A DNA stretch of 45,276 nt from contig JAGNIJ010000038.1 in NCBI GenBank assembly GCA_018001225.1, positions 1-45,276 on the forward strand. Reading direction: 5' to 3'. Positions 32,021-42,554 of this stretch are shown one piece after another. Within the stretch, counting starts at the first letter, position 1. The number at the start of each line of letters is the position of its first letter. The translations under genes and the position numbers were made by a program. The DNA is from Kiritimatiellia bacterium. GTDB taxonomy: Bacteria > Verrucomicrobiota > Kiritimatiellia > CAIQIC01 > JAGNIJ01. The notes beneath the pieces were generated by a model that worked only from the letters and a program-made list of their open reading frames with translations, had not been told where the DNA came from and ran no database searches.

Positions 32021-33448
32021 ATGCGTTACCTGCCCACCATCGGCCTCGAAATTCACGTCCAGCTCAAGACGCGGACGAAGATTTTCTGCGGCTGCCCGAA
32101 CGAGCCCGGCAGCGAGCCGAACACGCACGTGTGCCCGGTCTGCCTCGGGTATCCCGGGACGCTGCCGAACGTCAACGGGGAGGCTATCCGGCTGACCGTG
32201 CTGACCGGCCTGATGATCGGCTGCCGGATCAACCCGTACAGCAAGTTCGACCGGAAGAATTATTTTTACCCGGACATGCCGAAGAACTACCAGATCTCGC
32301 AGTACGACAAGCCCTTGTGCCTCGGCGGCGGGGTGGAGATCGAGCTCGAGGGCCGGAAGAAGACCGTCGGCATCACGCGTATCCATTTGGAGGAGGACGT
32401 CGGCAAGAGCATGCACTTCGGCGCGTCCAGCGGCGTGGACTTCAACCGCGCCGGCGCGCCGCTGATGGAGATCGTGACGGAGCCCGACATCGAATCTCCC
32501 GAAGAGGCCCAGGCCTTTCTCCTCGCCCTGCGCCGGATCCTGCTCTACGGCGGCGTGAGCGACTGCAACCTGGAGCAGGGGAACCTGCGGTGCGACGTCA
32601 ACTGCAGCGTGCGGCCCGAGGGCCAGGCCGAACTGGGCACCAAGATCGAGATCAAGAACATGAACACGTTCAAGGGCGTGTTCCATGCGCTGAAGTACGA
32701 GCTGCCCCGGCAGGAAGAGGTGCTGCGGTCCGGCGGCGCGATCCGGCAGGAGACCCGCCGGTGGGACGACGAGAAGGGCGTCACCGAGGCCATGCGGTCC
32801 AAGGAATACGCGCACGACTACAGGTATTTTCCCGAGCCCGACCTCATGCCCGTGGTCCTGCCCGCGGAGACGATCGAGCAATGGCGCGCCACGCTGCCCG
32901 AACTGCCCGCGAAGCGTCGCGAGCGGCTGGCGCAGGAGTACGGACTGCCGGACTACGACGCCGGCGTACTGGTGGCCGACAAGGCCGTCGCGGATTTCTT
33001 CGAAGAGACCGCGCGCGCGTCCGGGAATCCCAAGGCGGCTTCGAACTGGATCATGACGGACGTGCTGCGCTGCCTCGGGGAAAAGCAGACCGAGTTGAAG
33101 GATACGAAATTGACGCCGGGGTCGCTGGCCGGCCTGATCCGGCTGGTGGACCAGAAGGTGCTCAACGTGCCGACGGCCCGCGAGCTGTTCAACGAGCTGT
33201 TCGAGAAGGGCGGCGATCCCGCGGAGTTGGTCAAGGCGAAGGGCCTGGCCCAGGTCAGCGATACGGGCGCGCTGGAATCCTTCGCGGACGAGGCCATCGC
33301 CGAGAATCCCGGGCCGGTGGCGGACTACAGGGCCGGCAAGAAGCCCGCGCTGCAGTTCCTCGTCGGCCAGATCATGAAGAAGAGCCGCGGCAAGGCCAAC
33401 CCCCGGATGGTGCAGGAACTGCTTCAGCGCAAGCTGGGCGGCTCGTGA
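32021..33448 (+). CDS. gatB: Asp/Glu-tRNA amidotransferase subunit B
   Basis: 475 residues, the kinase/transamidase that phosphorylates the misacylated tRNA's side chain and amidates it. The N-terminal part has the family's IGLEIHVQLKT, then FCGCPNEPGSE ... CPVCLGYPG with the Cys residues of the zinc site, and DFNRAGAPLMEIVTEPD. The middle has YRYFPEPDLMP, and the tail is the YqeY-like domain ending in LLQRKLGGS. The gene begins four bases after the gatA stop, with the heptamer repeat immediately before it and no clear SD, so translation may depend on coupling. The gatCAB trio is complete here. No anomaly seen in the active regions. Confidence 0.97.
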   Translation: MRYLPTIGLEIHVQLKTRTKIFCGCPNEPGSEPNTHVCPVCLGYPGTLPNVNGEAIRLTVLTGLMIGCRINPYSKFDRKNYFYPDMPKNYQISQYDKPLCLGGGVEIELEGRKKTVGITRIHLEEDVGKSMHFGASSGVDFNRAGAPLMEIVTEPDIESPEEAQAFLLALRRILLYGGVSDCNLEQGNLRCDVNCSVRPEGQAELGTKIEIKNMNTFKGVFHALKYELPRQEEVLRSGGAIRQETRRWDDEKGVTEAMRSKEYAHDYRYFPEPDLMPVVLPAETIEQWRATLPELPAKRRERLAQEYGLPDYDAGVLVADKAVADFFEETARASGNPKAASNWIMTDVLRCLGEKQTELKDTKLTPGSLAGLIRLVDQKVLNVPTARELFNELFEKGGDPAELVKAKGLAQVSDTGALESFADEAIAENPGPVADYRAGKKPALQFLVGQIMKKSRGKANPRMVQELLQRKLGGS

Positions 33449-33454
33449 CGTCGG

Positions 33455-33862
33455 TTACGCCCGATGATCCCGTTGCCGCGCGAGCCAGGCGCCCCAGCGC
33501 AGGCGATTCCGGGCGAATACGCGGTAGAGGCGGTCGAAGACGGGGCGTATCAACGGCGCGCCGGTCCACGCCATGCGCCAGCCTACGCCGGCGGCGCGGT
33601 AGGCCGCCCGGACCGCGTCCATGGCGCGATGCACGCGGCCTTTCCCGTCGATGAAATGCAACTGCGCGTCCACGTCCGCGCGGGTCAGCCCGTAGGCGGC
33701 CGGATCGAACGACGGCTGGCTGATATCCACGAACCGCACGTGGCCGGCGGCGTCGGCCCGTTTCAGCAGGGCCGCCTCGTGCGAGCAGAAGGGGCAGGCG
33801 CCGTCGTAGAGCAGGGCGCCGCGCGGCGGGGTGGCGGTGGTGTCCGCGGGGCTCATGGGCAT
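33455..33862 (-). CDS. DCC-family thiol-disulfide oxidoreductase-like protein
   Basis: 135 residues from the ATG at 33862. That start is chosen because GGAG lies six bases upstream; the frame is open to 33910 and further ATGs (33856, 33874) occur. The DCC (DxxCxxC) motif YDGACPFCSHE is at residues 19-29 (Cys23, Cys26), followed by VRFVDISQPSFDP and a helical tail. The family is named for this motif and resembles thioredoxin-fold redox proteins; its function is not well known. It lies alone, convergent with gatB and divergent from the pilus-motor operon; its 5' region overlaps the divergent promoter region. Confidence 0.85.
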   Translation of the reverse strand: MPMSPADTTATPPRGALLYDGACPFCSHEAALLKRADAAGHVRFVDISQPSFDPAAYGLTRADVDAQLHFIDGKGRVHRAMDAVRAAYRAAGVGWRMAWTGAPLIRPVFDRLYRVFARNRLRWGAWLARQRDHRA

Positions 33863-33919
33863 AGCATGCTCCATCGGGACGCGTCCTGCAAGGCGGCGGC
33901 CGTACTCCAAGGATCATTT

Positions 33920-33984
33920 TTGACACGACGCGCCGGACCGTGATAGTCTCCGCTCTGAACAAAGTCGTTGCGGTGCGCTATACT
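33920..33984 (+). promoter_or_regulatory. Tandem sigma70-like promoters for the pilus-motor operon
   Basis: Upstream unit: TTGACA (33920-33925), 18-base spacer, extended -10 TGA-TAGTCT (33944-33949). Downstream unit: TGAACA (33956-33961), 17-base spacer, TATACT (33979-33984). The second would give a leader of about 14 nt to the TTG start at 34005. Confidence 0.6.
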
Positions 33985-34004
33985 TCGGGCCGGGGACGAT
34001 CCGC

Positions 34005-35710
<1,706 letters not shown>

Positions 35711-35711
<1 letters not shown>

Positions 35712-36808
35712 TGGGCGCCAATTCCTCCCAGATCAGCATGAGCGACCTGTTGAGCCTCGTGGTCAGCGAGAACGCCTCCGACCTGCACCTGGCCGTCGGC
35801 GTGCCGCCGGTCCTGCGCCTGCACGGCGCGCTGCACCCCCTCGACGCGGACGTGCTCAAGCCGGAGGATACCGAGCGGCTGATGAAGAGCATTACGTCCG
35901 ACGAGCACCAGCAGAAGGTGCGCGAGCAGGGCGGCACGGATTTCGGCTTCGGGTTCGGCGAACTCGCCCGGTTCCGCGTCAGCGTGTTCAAGCAGAAGGG
36001 CCACATCGGCCTGGTGCTGCGCCTGATCCCGTCCAGGCTGATGTCGCTGGAGGAGATCGGCCTGCCGGCCCAGGTCAAGGACCTGCTTTTCCGCCCCCGC
36101 GGGCTGATCCTGGTCACCGGGCCGACCGGCTCGGGCAAGACGACCACGCTGGCGAGCATGATCAACATCATCAACGAGGAGCGCGACTGCCACATCATCA
36201 CGATCGAGGACCCGGTCGAGTACTACCACTCGCACAAGAAGAGCGTGATCACGCAGCGCGAGATCGGCGTGGACGTCCCGGCGTTCAAGGAAGCCCTGCG
36301 GCGCGGCCTGCGCCAGGACCCGGACGTGATCCTCGTGGGGGAAATGCGCGACCTCGAGACGATGGAGGCGGCGATCACCGCGGCGGAGACCGGGCACCTG
36401 GTCTTCGCCACGCTGCACACGACGGGCTCCGCGCGCACGGTGGACCGCATCGTGGACGCCTTCCCGACGAACCAGCAGGAGCAGATCCGCACCCAGCTTT
36501 CCTCCAGCATCGTGGCCGTGATCTCCCAGTTGCTGCTCGTGCGCAAGGACAAGCCCGGCCGGATCGCCGCGTTCGAGATCATGATCGCCACGCCGTCCAT
36601 CCGCTCGCTGATCCGGGACAACAAGACCTTCCGGATCACGTCGGACATCCAGACCGGCGCGCGGTGGGGCATGATGACGCTGGACGCGCACCTGATGGCC
36701 CTGTACGAGCGGGGGCTGATCGGCTACGAGGACCTGATCACGAAATCGCAGGATCCCGAGGCGGTATACCAGAAGCTGGAGGCGTCGGGCCTCCGCCCCA
36801 AGAAGTAG
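35711..36808 (+). CDS. pilT: Pilus retraction ATPase
   Basis: 365 residues, typical for PilT. The N-terminal domain has [18 protein letters not shown] (DLHL motif). Walker A is GPTGSGKT (137-144), and later come [34 protein letters not shown] (Walker B), and HLVFATLHT (His box). The C-terminal [11 protein letters not shown] corresponds to the AIRNLIRE box needed for retraction. It drives pilus disassembly and twitching motility, so the system as a whole is more likely a type IV pilus than a pure T2SS. Starts one base inside the previous gene, implying coupled translation. The start ATG at 35711 fits the family. Confidence 0.95.
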
Positions 36809-36814
36809 GCATCC

Positions 36815-38527
36815 ATGGCGAAGACGGACTATAGCGATGCGCTGCTGCAGGCCTTGAGCGAGGAGAAGATCATCACGCCGCAGCAGGCGGAAGAGGTCCT
36901 GGACGAGCACGAACGGACGGGCAAGCCGGTCCGCGAGGTGCTGATGGACATGGACATGGTCTCGGAGGATCGGCTGCTCGACGTGATCGCGGCGCAGTTG
37001 GGGACCGGGATCATCAACCTGCACGAGATGGAGATCACGCAGGATGTGGTCCGCACCGTCCCGGGCAGCATCGCGCGCATGTACAACGTGGTCCCCGTGG
37101 AGCTGGGGCCCAGCAGCGTGACCCTGGCGACCTACGAGCTGTTGAGCCCGGAGGTCGTGGACGAACTGCAGTTCGTCCTGACGCGCGACGTCTCCTTCGT
37201 GGTGGCCCGCGAGGAGGACATCAAGAGCTACGTCGGCCGTTACTACGGGGACGAGAGCGAGTCCGTGAGTGACATGCTCTCCGCCCTGGAATCCGAGCTG
37301 CAGGATGCGGGGGATATCCTCAAGACGGGCGCCCGGGGCGACGACATCGCTAACATCGAGGCGGCCGCCAGTTCCACGCCGGTCGTGCGGTTCGTGAACC
37401 TCGTGCTCTACCAGGCGGTGCAGGACCGCGCCTCGGACATCCACTTTGAGCCGTTCGAGAACGAGTTCAAGATCCGCTATCGCGTGGACGGCGCGCTCTA
37501 CGAGATGGCGCCGCCGCCGAAGCACCTGGCCCTCCCCGTGACCTCCCGCCTGAAGGTCATCTCGGGGCTGAATATCGCCGAGCGGCGCATCCCGCAGGAC
37601 GGCCGCATCCAGCTCACTGTCGCGGGCCGGCCCATCGACTTCCGCGTGTCCACCCTGCCGACGCAGTTCGGCGAGAGCGTGGTGCTCCGCGTGCTCGACC
37701 GCAGCACGGTCTCCCTCGACCTGGAGAACCTGGGCATGCCGGACGACGTGTTCCAGGCCTTCCTGGAGGATATCGACAAGCCCAACGGCATCATCATCGT
37801 CACCGGGCCGACCGGCTCGGGCAAGACGACCACGCTGTACTCCGCCCTGCGGCGCATCAACACCATCGAGTCCAAGCTGCTGACGGCCGAAGAGCCCGTG
37901 GAATACGACATCGAGGGGCTCATCCAGAACCCGATCAACGACGCCATCGGGCTGACCTTCGCGAGGATGCTGCGCGCCTTCCTGCGTCAGGATCCGGACA
38001 TCATCATGGTCGGCGAGGTGCGCGACATCGAGACGGCGGAGATTTCCATCCAGGCCTCGCTGACGGGCCACCTGGTGTTCACCACGCTGCACACCAACGA
38101 CGCCGCCGGCGCGATCACGCGGCTGATCGACATGGGCGTGGAGCCGTTCCTGATCGCCTCGACGCTCGAGGCCGTGCTGGGCCAGCGGCTCGTGCGGACC
38201 ATCTGCCAGAACTGCAAGACGCCGTACCAGCCGGAGAAGGACATCCTGGACCAGCTGGGCTTGAGCCAGGAGTCCGCCGGCGGCCGGCCGTTCTACTACG
38301 GGGCGGGGTGCACCTACTGCAACCAGACGGGCTACAAGGGCCGGTGCGGCATCTACGAGTACCTGCGCGTGCGCGATCCCATCCGCGCGCTGATCAACGA
38401 GCGCAAGCCCACCCTGATCATCCGGGACAAGGCCATCGAGCTGGGCATGCGCACGCTGCGCGAGGACGGGATCCGGGCGATTTTCGACGGGCAGACGACC
38501 GTCGAGGAAGTATTGAAGTACACCTAG
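36815..38527 (+). CDS. PilB/GspE-family secretion ATPase (second copy)
   Basis: 570 residues, a paralogue of the gene at 34005 with the same layout: N-terminal MshEN-like domain (about 1-150), Walker A GPTGSGKT (331-338), Walker B PDIIMVGEVRDIETAEI, His box LVFTTLHTNDAAG, and the zinc tetracysteine CQNCKTPY ... CTYCNQTGYKG. The two copies flank pilT. One may serve the pilus and the other a T2SS-like or pseudopilus line, but the sequence does not say which. A short six-base gap separates it from pilT. Its stop is followed by two strong hairpins before pilC. Confidence 0.92.
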   Translation: MAKTDYSDALLQALSEEKIITPQQAEEVLDEHERTGKPVREVLMDMDMVSEDRLLDVIAAQLGTGIINLHEMEITQDVVRTVPGSIARMYNVVPVELGPSSVTLATYELLSPEVVDELQFVLTRDVSFVVAREEDIKSYVGRYYGDESESVSDMLSALESELQDAGDILKTGARGDDIANIEAAASSTPVVRFVNLVLYQAVQDRASDIHFEPFENEFKIRYRVDGALYEMAPPPKHLALPVTSRLKVISGLNIAERRIPQDGRIQLTVAGRPIDFRVSTLPTQFGESVVLRVLDRSTVSLDLENLGMPDDVFQAFLEDIDKPNGIIIVTGPTGSGKTTTLYSALRRINTIESKLLTAEEPVEYDIEGLIQNPINDAIGLTFARMLRAFLRQDPDIIMVGEVRDIETAEISIQASLTGHLVFTTLHTNDAAGAITRLIDMGVEPFLIASTLEAVLGQRLVRTICQNCKTPYQPEKDILDQLGLSQESAGGRPFYYGAGCTYCNQTGYKGRCGIYEYLRVRDPIRALINERKPTLIIRDKAIELGMRTLREDGIRAIFDGQTTVEEVLKYT

Positions 38528-38563
38528 TATCATGTTCCGGAAGTACCATAGCACGGAGACCGC

Positions 38564-38660
38564 CCCCTGCCGGCTTGACCGGCAGGGGCGGGAGGTTGGG
38601 AACAGCCGCTCCGGGCGCGGCTGTGCTCCGCCTCGTTCACCGGCGGGACAAGCCCGCCGG
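38564..38660 (+). other. Two hairpins between pilB2 and pilC
   Basis: CCCCTGCCGG (38564-38573) pairs with CCGGCAGGGG (38579-38588), and CCGGCGGG (38640-38647) with CCCGCCGG (38653-38660); loops of 5 bases each, no U-run. They could stabilise or attenuate the pilus-motor mRNA, or be REP-like remnants. The 215-base gap is otherwise empty. Confidence 0.5.
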
Positions 38661-38742
38661 GGTCCTGTTGCGCGTGCCGTTACTTTCGGGGCGGGACACT
38701 AGCCGGCGAGAGAGCAACCCGATCGCGGGGGGAGAGACGACC

Positions 38743-40002
38743 ATGGCCAAGTTTTCATACACGGCGCTGGACGCCAAGGGCCGGGAGACCCAGGGCGAGA
38801 TCGAGGCGGACAACCAGACTGCCGCCATCAGCAAGATCCGCGAAAAAGGGATGTTCCCGACCGCGGTGACCGACGCCGCCGCCAAGCCGGCCAAGAAAAA
38901 AGCCGTCAAGGCCAGCGGCGGGCTGATGAAGATGGAACTGCGGATGCCCGCGTTCCTCTCGCGCGTAAAGACCAAGCAGTTGATGGTGTGGACGCGCCAG
39001 CTTGCCACCCTGGTCAACGCCGGCCTGCCCCTGCTGCGCGGCCTGCGGGTGCTGGCCAAGCAGGAGAAGAATCCTTTGCTCAAGCGCACCGTGTCCGAGA
39101 TGGCCGAATCCATCGAGTCGGGCAGCACCTTCGCGGAGGCGCTGGCGCAGCACCCGCGCATCTTCAACAAGCTGTTCGTCAACATGGTCAAGGCCGGCGA
39201 AGTCGGCGGCGTGCTGGATGTCGTCCTCCTGCGCCTGGCCGAGTTCATGGAAAAGGCCCAGAAGATCAAGAGCAAGGTCGTCAGTGCCATGGTGTACCCG
39301 GTGGTCGTGCTCATCATGGCCGGCAGCATCCTGACCTTCCTGATGATCTTCATCGTCCCGAAGTTCCAGGACATCTTCGCCGACCTGCTGGAAGGCGAGC
39401 AGTTGCCCGGCCTCACCCGGATGGTGCTGGCCGTCAGCCAGACCATGACCCGCCGGCTGCCGATCGTCGTCGGCGTCATCGTGCTCCTCGTGTTCCTCGC
39501 CAAGATCCTGGCGAAGGCTCGCGTGGGGCGGCTGTTCCTGGACAACCTCAAGCTCAAGATGCCGATCTTCGGCACCCTGGTCCGGAAGACCGCGATCGCG
39601 CGGTTCACCCGGACGCTGGGCACCCTGATGACCTCCGGCGTGCCGGTCCTCCAGGCCCTGAACATCGTCCGCGACACCGTCCAGAACGAGGTGATCAGCA
39701 AGGCGGTCGGCACGATCCACGACGCCGTCAAGGAAGGCGAAAACATGACCCGGCCGATCGAGGGCTGCGGGGTCTTCCCGCCGATGGTTGTCAGCATGGT
39801 GGAAGTCGGCGAGGAGACCGGCGGCCTGCCCGAGATGCTGATGAAGATCGCGGACAGCTACGACGACGACGTGGACAACACCGTCGTCGGCCTGACCTCG
39901 ATCATCGAGCCGATCCTGATCATCTTCCTGGCCATCATCGTCGGCACGATCGTCATCGCGCTCTTCCTGCCCCTGATTTCGATCATCGGCAAGATGAGCT
40001 GA
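38743..40002 (+). CDS. pilC: Type IV pilus assembly / GspF-like inner-membrane platform protein
   Basis: 419 residues. N-terminal FSYTALDAKGRETQGEIEADNQ is the PilC/GspF N-domain. Two T2SSF domains follow (about 70-200 and 270-400), with membrane helices near 185-210 (VVVLIMAGSILTFLMIFIVP), 230-250 and 385-410 (ILIIFLAIIVGTIVIALFLP). The repeated sequence FTRTLGTLMTSGVPVLQAL, matching the first copy WTRQLATLVNAGLPLLRGL, shows the internal duplication. It forms the membrane platform on which the ATPases act. GGGGGGAGA lies ahead of the ATG. The frame is open far upstream, but this start gives the family N-terminus. Confidence 0.93.
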   Translation: MAKFSYTALDAKGRETQGEIEADNQTAAISKIREKGMFPTAVTDAAAKPAKKKAVKASGGLMKMELRMPAFLSRVKTKQLMVWTRQLATLVNAGLPLLRGLRVLAKQEKNPLLKRTVSEMAESIESGSTFAEALAQHPRIFNKLFVNMVKAGEVGGVLDVVLLRLAEFMEKAQKIKSKVVSAMVYPVVVLIMAGSILTFLMIFIVPKFQDIFADLLEGEQLPGLTRMVLAVSQTMTRRLPIVVGVIVLLVFLAKILAKARVGRLFLDNLKLKMPIFGTLVRKTAIARFTRTLGTLMTSGVPVLQALNIVRDTVQNEVISKAVGTIHDAVKEGENMTRPIEGCGVFPPMVVSMVEVGEETGGLPEMLMKIADSYDDDVDNTVVGLTSIIEPILIIFLAIIVGTIVIALFLPLISIIGKMS

Positions 40003-40027
40003 CGCGGGTTCCGGGCGGCAGGTGGAC

Positions 40028-40579
40028 ATGTCCGGACGCGTCATCCAGCCGGTCCTGGCGATCGCGTTGGGAGGGATCCTGCTGCTGGTCTCGTGGATCG
40101 TGCCGGGCGCCTGGCAGGCGCGCCGGCGCCGCGCGCAGGAGCACACCCGCTCCGGGGCCCTGGTCCTGCGGCAGGCGGCCTACCGTTTCTATTCCGACTA
40201 CGGGGTGTGGCCCGTGTCCCGGAAGGAGCATGCTGGCGACGCGCACTTCGGCGGCGGGCGGCGCAACGCGGAGGTGCTGAATGCGCTGCGCGCCCTCGAC
40301 GGGCCCGGCAACGGGGACCACGAGGTCAACCCCCATCGCACCGTCTATTTCGATCCGCCGCCCGCCGCGCCCGGGCGGCCGGGACTGGATGCCTGGGGCA
40401 ACTTTGTGGATGCGTGGGGCGTCCCGTATCACATCGTGGTCGACGTCAACCTGAACGGCGTCTGCGAAGCGGAGGACACGATCCACGGCGGCCAGATCGG
40501 GGCCGGCATCCTGGTGTGGTCCGGGGGGCTGGACCGGCGTCCCAATACCCCGGACGATATTCTGTCCTGGAAACCCTGA
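40028..40579 (+). CDS. GspG-like periplasmic protein without prepilin motif
   Basis: 183 residues. It has one N-terminal membrane helix (about 7-28), an Arg-rich linker, then a region resembling the C-terminal part of GspG-type pseudopilins: AAYRFYSDYGVWPVS, LDAWGNFVDAWGVPYHIVVDVNLNG with Asp residues that could bind calcium, and a final Asp-containing tail. The expected prepilin peptidase site (Gly followed by FTLIE) is absent, so it would be membrane anchored rather than processed. A GTG six bases upstream is an alternative start. It is the last gene of the pilus-motor operon, 25 bases after pilC. It may be a specialised minor component or a decoy-like pseudopilin relative. Confidence 0.75.
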   Translation: MSGRVIQPVLAIALGGILLLVSWIVPGAWQARRRRAQEHTRSGALVLRQAAYRFYSDYGVWPVSRKEHAGDAHFGGGRRNAEVLNALRALDGPGNGDHEVNPHRTVYFDPPPAAPGRPGLDAWGNFVDAWGVPYHIVVDVNLNGVCEAEDTIHGGQIGAGILVWSGGLDRRPNTPDDILSWKP

Positions 40580-40590
40580 CCGGCCGCGGG

Positions 40591-40995
40591 CTACCCCAGG
40601 TTGGACGTCAGCGCGTTCCGCAGTTCGCCGGGCAGGGGCCTCTTCTGCCATGTGCCGGCATCCACGGCCACCTGCACCGTTTTCACGGCGCCCACCTCGA
40701 CGCCGGAGGACTTGAGCAGGCGGAACCGCAGCGAAAAGGAAGTCTGCCCCGCCCGGTCCAGGGTCAGTTCCACGGTCAACTCGTCGCCCAGGCGCGCGGG
40801 GGCGAGGTAGTCGGATTCCGCGTGGACAAGGGGAATCCGGTAATCCCGCTCCGCCATGATGACGCCCAGGCCCAGGCCGATCCCGTCCAGGAAGGCCTCG
40901 AACGTTTCGTGCGCGATGCGGAGCTGGCTGGTGAAGAAGATCACGCCGGCGGCGTCGGTGTCTTGCATGCGGATTCGGTAGGTTCGTGTATACAT
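40591..40995 (-). CDS. 4-hydroxybenzoyl-CoA thioesterase family hydrolase
   Basis: 134 residues of the 4HBT hotdog-fold family. RMQDTDAAGVIFF carries the catalytic Asp14, and the helix HETFEAFLDGIG follows. It resembles YbgC-like and 1,4-dihydroxy-2-naphthoyl-CoA (menaquinone pathway) hydrolases; which acyl-CoA it uses is not clear. It converges on the GspG-like gene (11-base gap) and lies 18 bases downstream of the GYF-domain gene, so it is probably the second gene of that transcript. AAAGGA lies about 8 bases before its ATG. No anomaly seen. Confidence 0.88.
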   Translation of the reverse strand: MYTRTYRIRMQDTDAAGVIFFTSQLRIAHETFEAFLDGIGLGLGVIMAERDYRIPLVHAESDYLAPARLGDELTVELTLDRAGQTSFSLRFRLLKSSGVEVGAVKTVQVAVDAGTWQKRPLPGELRNALTSNLG

Positions 40996-41013
40996 GGCGG
41001 GGCGGTCCTTTCG

Positions 41014-41529
41014 TCAACGCGCGCCGACGCCGGTCAGGATCCCGGCGAACAGGCCGAAGTAGAAGCACAGGAAGAAGACCGCGGACAGGATCCCCAGGAC
41101 CAGCGCCCACGCGGTCGCCCGGGCATACCGGCCCAGCTGCTCGAAAAACGGGATCCACGCCGGATCGGAAACCGGCGCCGTGTCCAGCGCCGAGCGCGCA
41201 CCCAGCAGCGCCGTTCCGGCCACGATCATCAGGACGCCCGAGACGGCGCCCACGATCGTGAGGCAGCCGCCGATCCCGGTCACGATACCCAGGATGCCCG
41301 CGATCGTCATCCAGTGCCGCAAACGGGAAAGCGAGGCGGCGGGCGCGGCCTCGGGCGACAGTTCCGGCACCGAGCCGGCGCGGACCCAGCCTGGTAGTCC
41401 CGCACGCCAGACGAGGTCGTCGGGAGACAGGCTCCCGTCGGCCAGCATGCCCTGCACGATCCGTGTGGGCAGCGGGCCGGAGCGATCGGCCGCCCCCGCG
41501 CGGGCATAATACCAGGATGCCGTGTTCAT
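41014..41529 (-). CDS. GYF-domain membrane protein
   Basis: 171 residues. Residues 1-55 look like a GYF_2 (DUF4339-type) domain: WYYARAGAADRSGPLPTRIVQGMLADGSLSPDDLVWRAGLPGWVRAGSVPEL. Three to four membrane helices follow, from about residue 75 to the end (GILGIVTGIGGCLTIVGAVSG; WALVLGILSAVFFLCFYFG). Such GYF_2 membrane proteins are frequent in PVC bacteria, and their role is unknown; the GYF domain may bind proline-rich peptides. The start at 41529 is preferred over one at 41556 because it lies behind the short-leader promoter. It is expressed with the thioesterase. Confidence 0.8.
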   Translation of the reverse strand: MNTASWYYARAGAADRSGPLPTRIVQGMLADGSLSPDDLVWRAGLPGWVRAGSVPELSPEAAPAASLSRLRHWMTIAGILGIVTGIGGCLTIVGAVSGVLMIVAGTALLGARSALDTAPVSDPAWIPFFEQLGRYARATAWALVLGILSAVFFLCFYFGLFAGILTGVGAR

Positions 41530-41544
41530 AAAAGGACCGCCCGC

Positions 41545-41573
41545 AATATAAACCATCCGTCGTCGCGCGCCAT
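41545..41573 (-). promoter_or_regulatory. Candidate promoter for the GYF-domain gene
   Basis: On the minus strand: ATGGCG, 17-base spacer, TATATT. Predicted start point is about 9 bases before the ATG at 41529. Confidence 0.4.
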
Positions 41574-41596
41574 GTTTTTCATGGCGGTTTCCGCTA

Positions 41597-41624
41597 TTGA
41601 TAAGGTCCGGGCGCCGGGTATGTT
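41597..41624 (+). promoter_or_regulatory. Sigma70-like promoter for the ABC exporter operon
   Basis: TTGATA, 16-base spacer, TATGTT. Leader of about 33 nt containing the stem-loop at 41634-41655. Confidence 0.5.
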
Positions 41625-41633
41625 CACGGGCAG

Positions 41634-41655
41634 CGGGCCGCCGGACGGCGGCCCG
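41634..41655 (+). promoter_or_regulatory. Stem-loop next to the SD of the ABC accessory gene
   Basis: Nine-base stem CGGGCCGCC/GGCGGCCCG with a GGAC loop. The SD-like GGGAG at 41654-41658 begins in its 3' arm, so folding could limit translation of the gene at 41664. Confidence 0.4.
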
Positions 41656-41663
41656 GGAGCGCC

Positions 41664-42551
41664 ATGAGCCGCCCCAAATCCATAGGCCGCGTGGCCGTCG
41701 TAGCCGGGATCGTGCTGTTCTGGGCGGCCATGATGGCCTGGCTGCTGCGACACGAGGCCTTCCCGCAGCGGTTCGGGAAGGCCGCCGCCGGTTACCGGGT
41801 CCTGCTGGCCGAGGCCCCCGTCGAGGAGGACTCCTGGATGCGGATCGCCTTCCGGGATCGGACGATCGGCTACGCGCGCCGCCGACTGGAAACCCGCGAG
41901 CATGACCCCGCGGTCCACCTGCTCATCCAGTATGAGCTGTTCGTGAAAACGACGATCCTGGGTCTGCCGCAAGAGGTCCGCGCGACGGCCGAGGCCGCGT
42001 TGGACGCGTGGCAACAGCTTCAGCGGTTCACCCTTCACGTGCGCGCCGGGACGCTTGTTCTCCGGGCGGACGGCCAGCGTAGCGGCGCCTCCCGGTTCGA
42101 CGTCGAATGGACGGGCTCGGCGGGATCGTCCCGCATGCAGGTGGACATCCCCGACGATACCGTGCTGTTCTCCCCCCTGCAGCAGATGCTGGTGAAGCGG
42201 CTGGCGCCGGGCGAAACGCTGCGGCTGCGATCGATCGATCCCTTTTCCATGAAGCCCGCCGACTGGCGGGTCGAGGCGGGCGTGTGGGAGCCCGTGACCG
42301 TGGACGGGAGGACGACGAACGCGCTGGCGCTCCGCGTGACGTCCGGCGTCATTTCATTACGCGCGTGGATGGACGCCGAGGGGCGGATCCTGCGCGAGGA
42401 ATCCCCGCTGGGCTGGACGCTGGAGGCATGCGAGGCCTCGCAGGTGCTGGCCTGGGTGGGCGCGAGAGAGGCCGCCGTGCCCGAAGAGATCGCGCGCGAA
42501 TGGGGCGGCCTGTTCGAAAGATTGAGGCCGGCGGCGCCGGCCCGGGAGTAA
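41664..42551 (+). CDS. Membrane-anchored accessory protein of ABC exporter
   Basis: 295 residues. A single N-terminal membrane helix (about 9-27) is followed by a periplasmic region with alternating strands. There are no catalytic motifs that I recognise; the repeated pattern of a charged strand followed by a turn (ETREHDPAVHLLIQYELFVKTTILG) recalls the N-terminal part of transglutaminase-like or lipid-transfer periplasmic proteins, but this is weak. It is the first gene of a three-gene unit (four bases to the ATPase gene), which suggests that it works with the exporter as a periplasmic partner or substrate handler. A promoter and a stem-loop at the SD lie upstream. Confidence 0.75.
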   Translation: MSRPKSIGRVAVVAGIVLFWAAMMAWLLRHEAFPQRFGKAAAGYRVLLAEAPVEEDSWMRIAFRDRTIGYARRRLETREHDPAVHLLIQYELFVKTTILGLPQEVRATAEAALDAWQQLQRFTLHVRAGTLVLRADGQRSGASRFDVEWTGSAGSSRMQVDIPDDTVLFSPLQQMLVKRLAPGETLRLRSIDPFSMKPADWRVEAGVWEPVTVDGRTTNALALRVTSGVISLRAWMDAEGRILREESPLGWTLEACEASQVLAWVGAREAAVPEEIAREWGGLFERLRPAAPARE

Positions 42552-42554
42552 TCC

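Noticed and set aside
30523..32022. Minus-strand open frame of 499 codons opposite gatA
   Set aside because: gatA is unambiguous with an intact catalytic triad; this frame has no recognisable domain.
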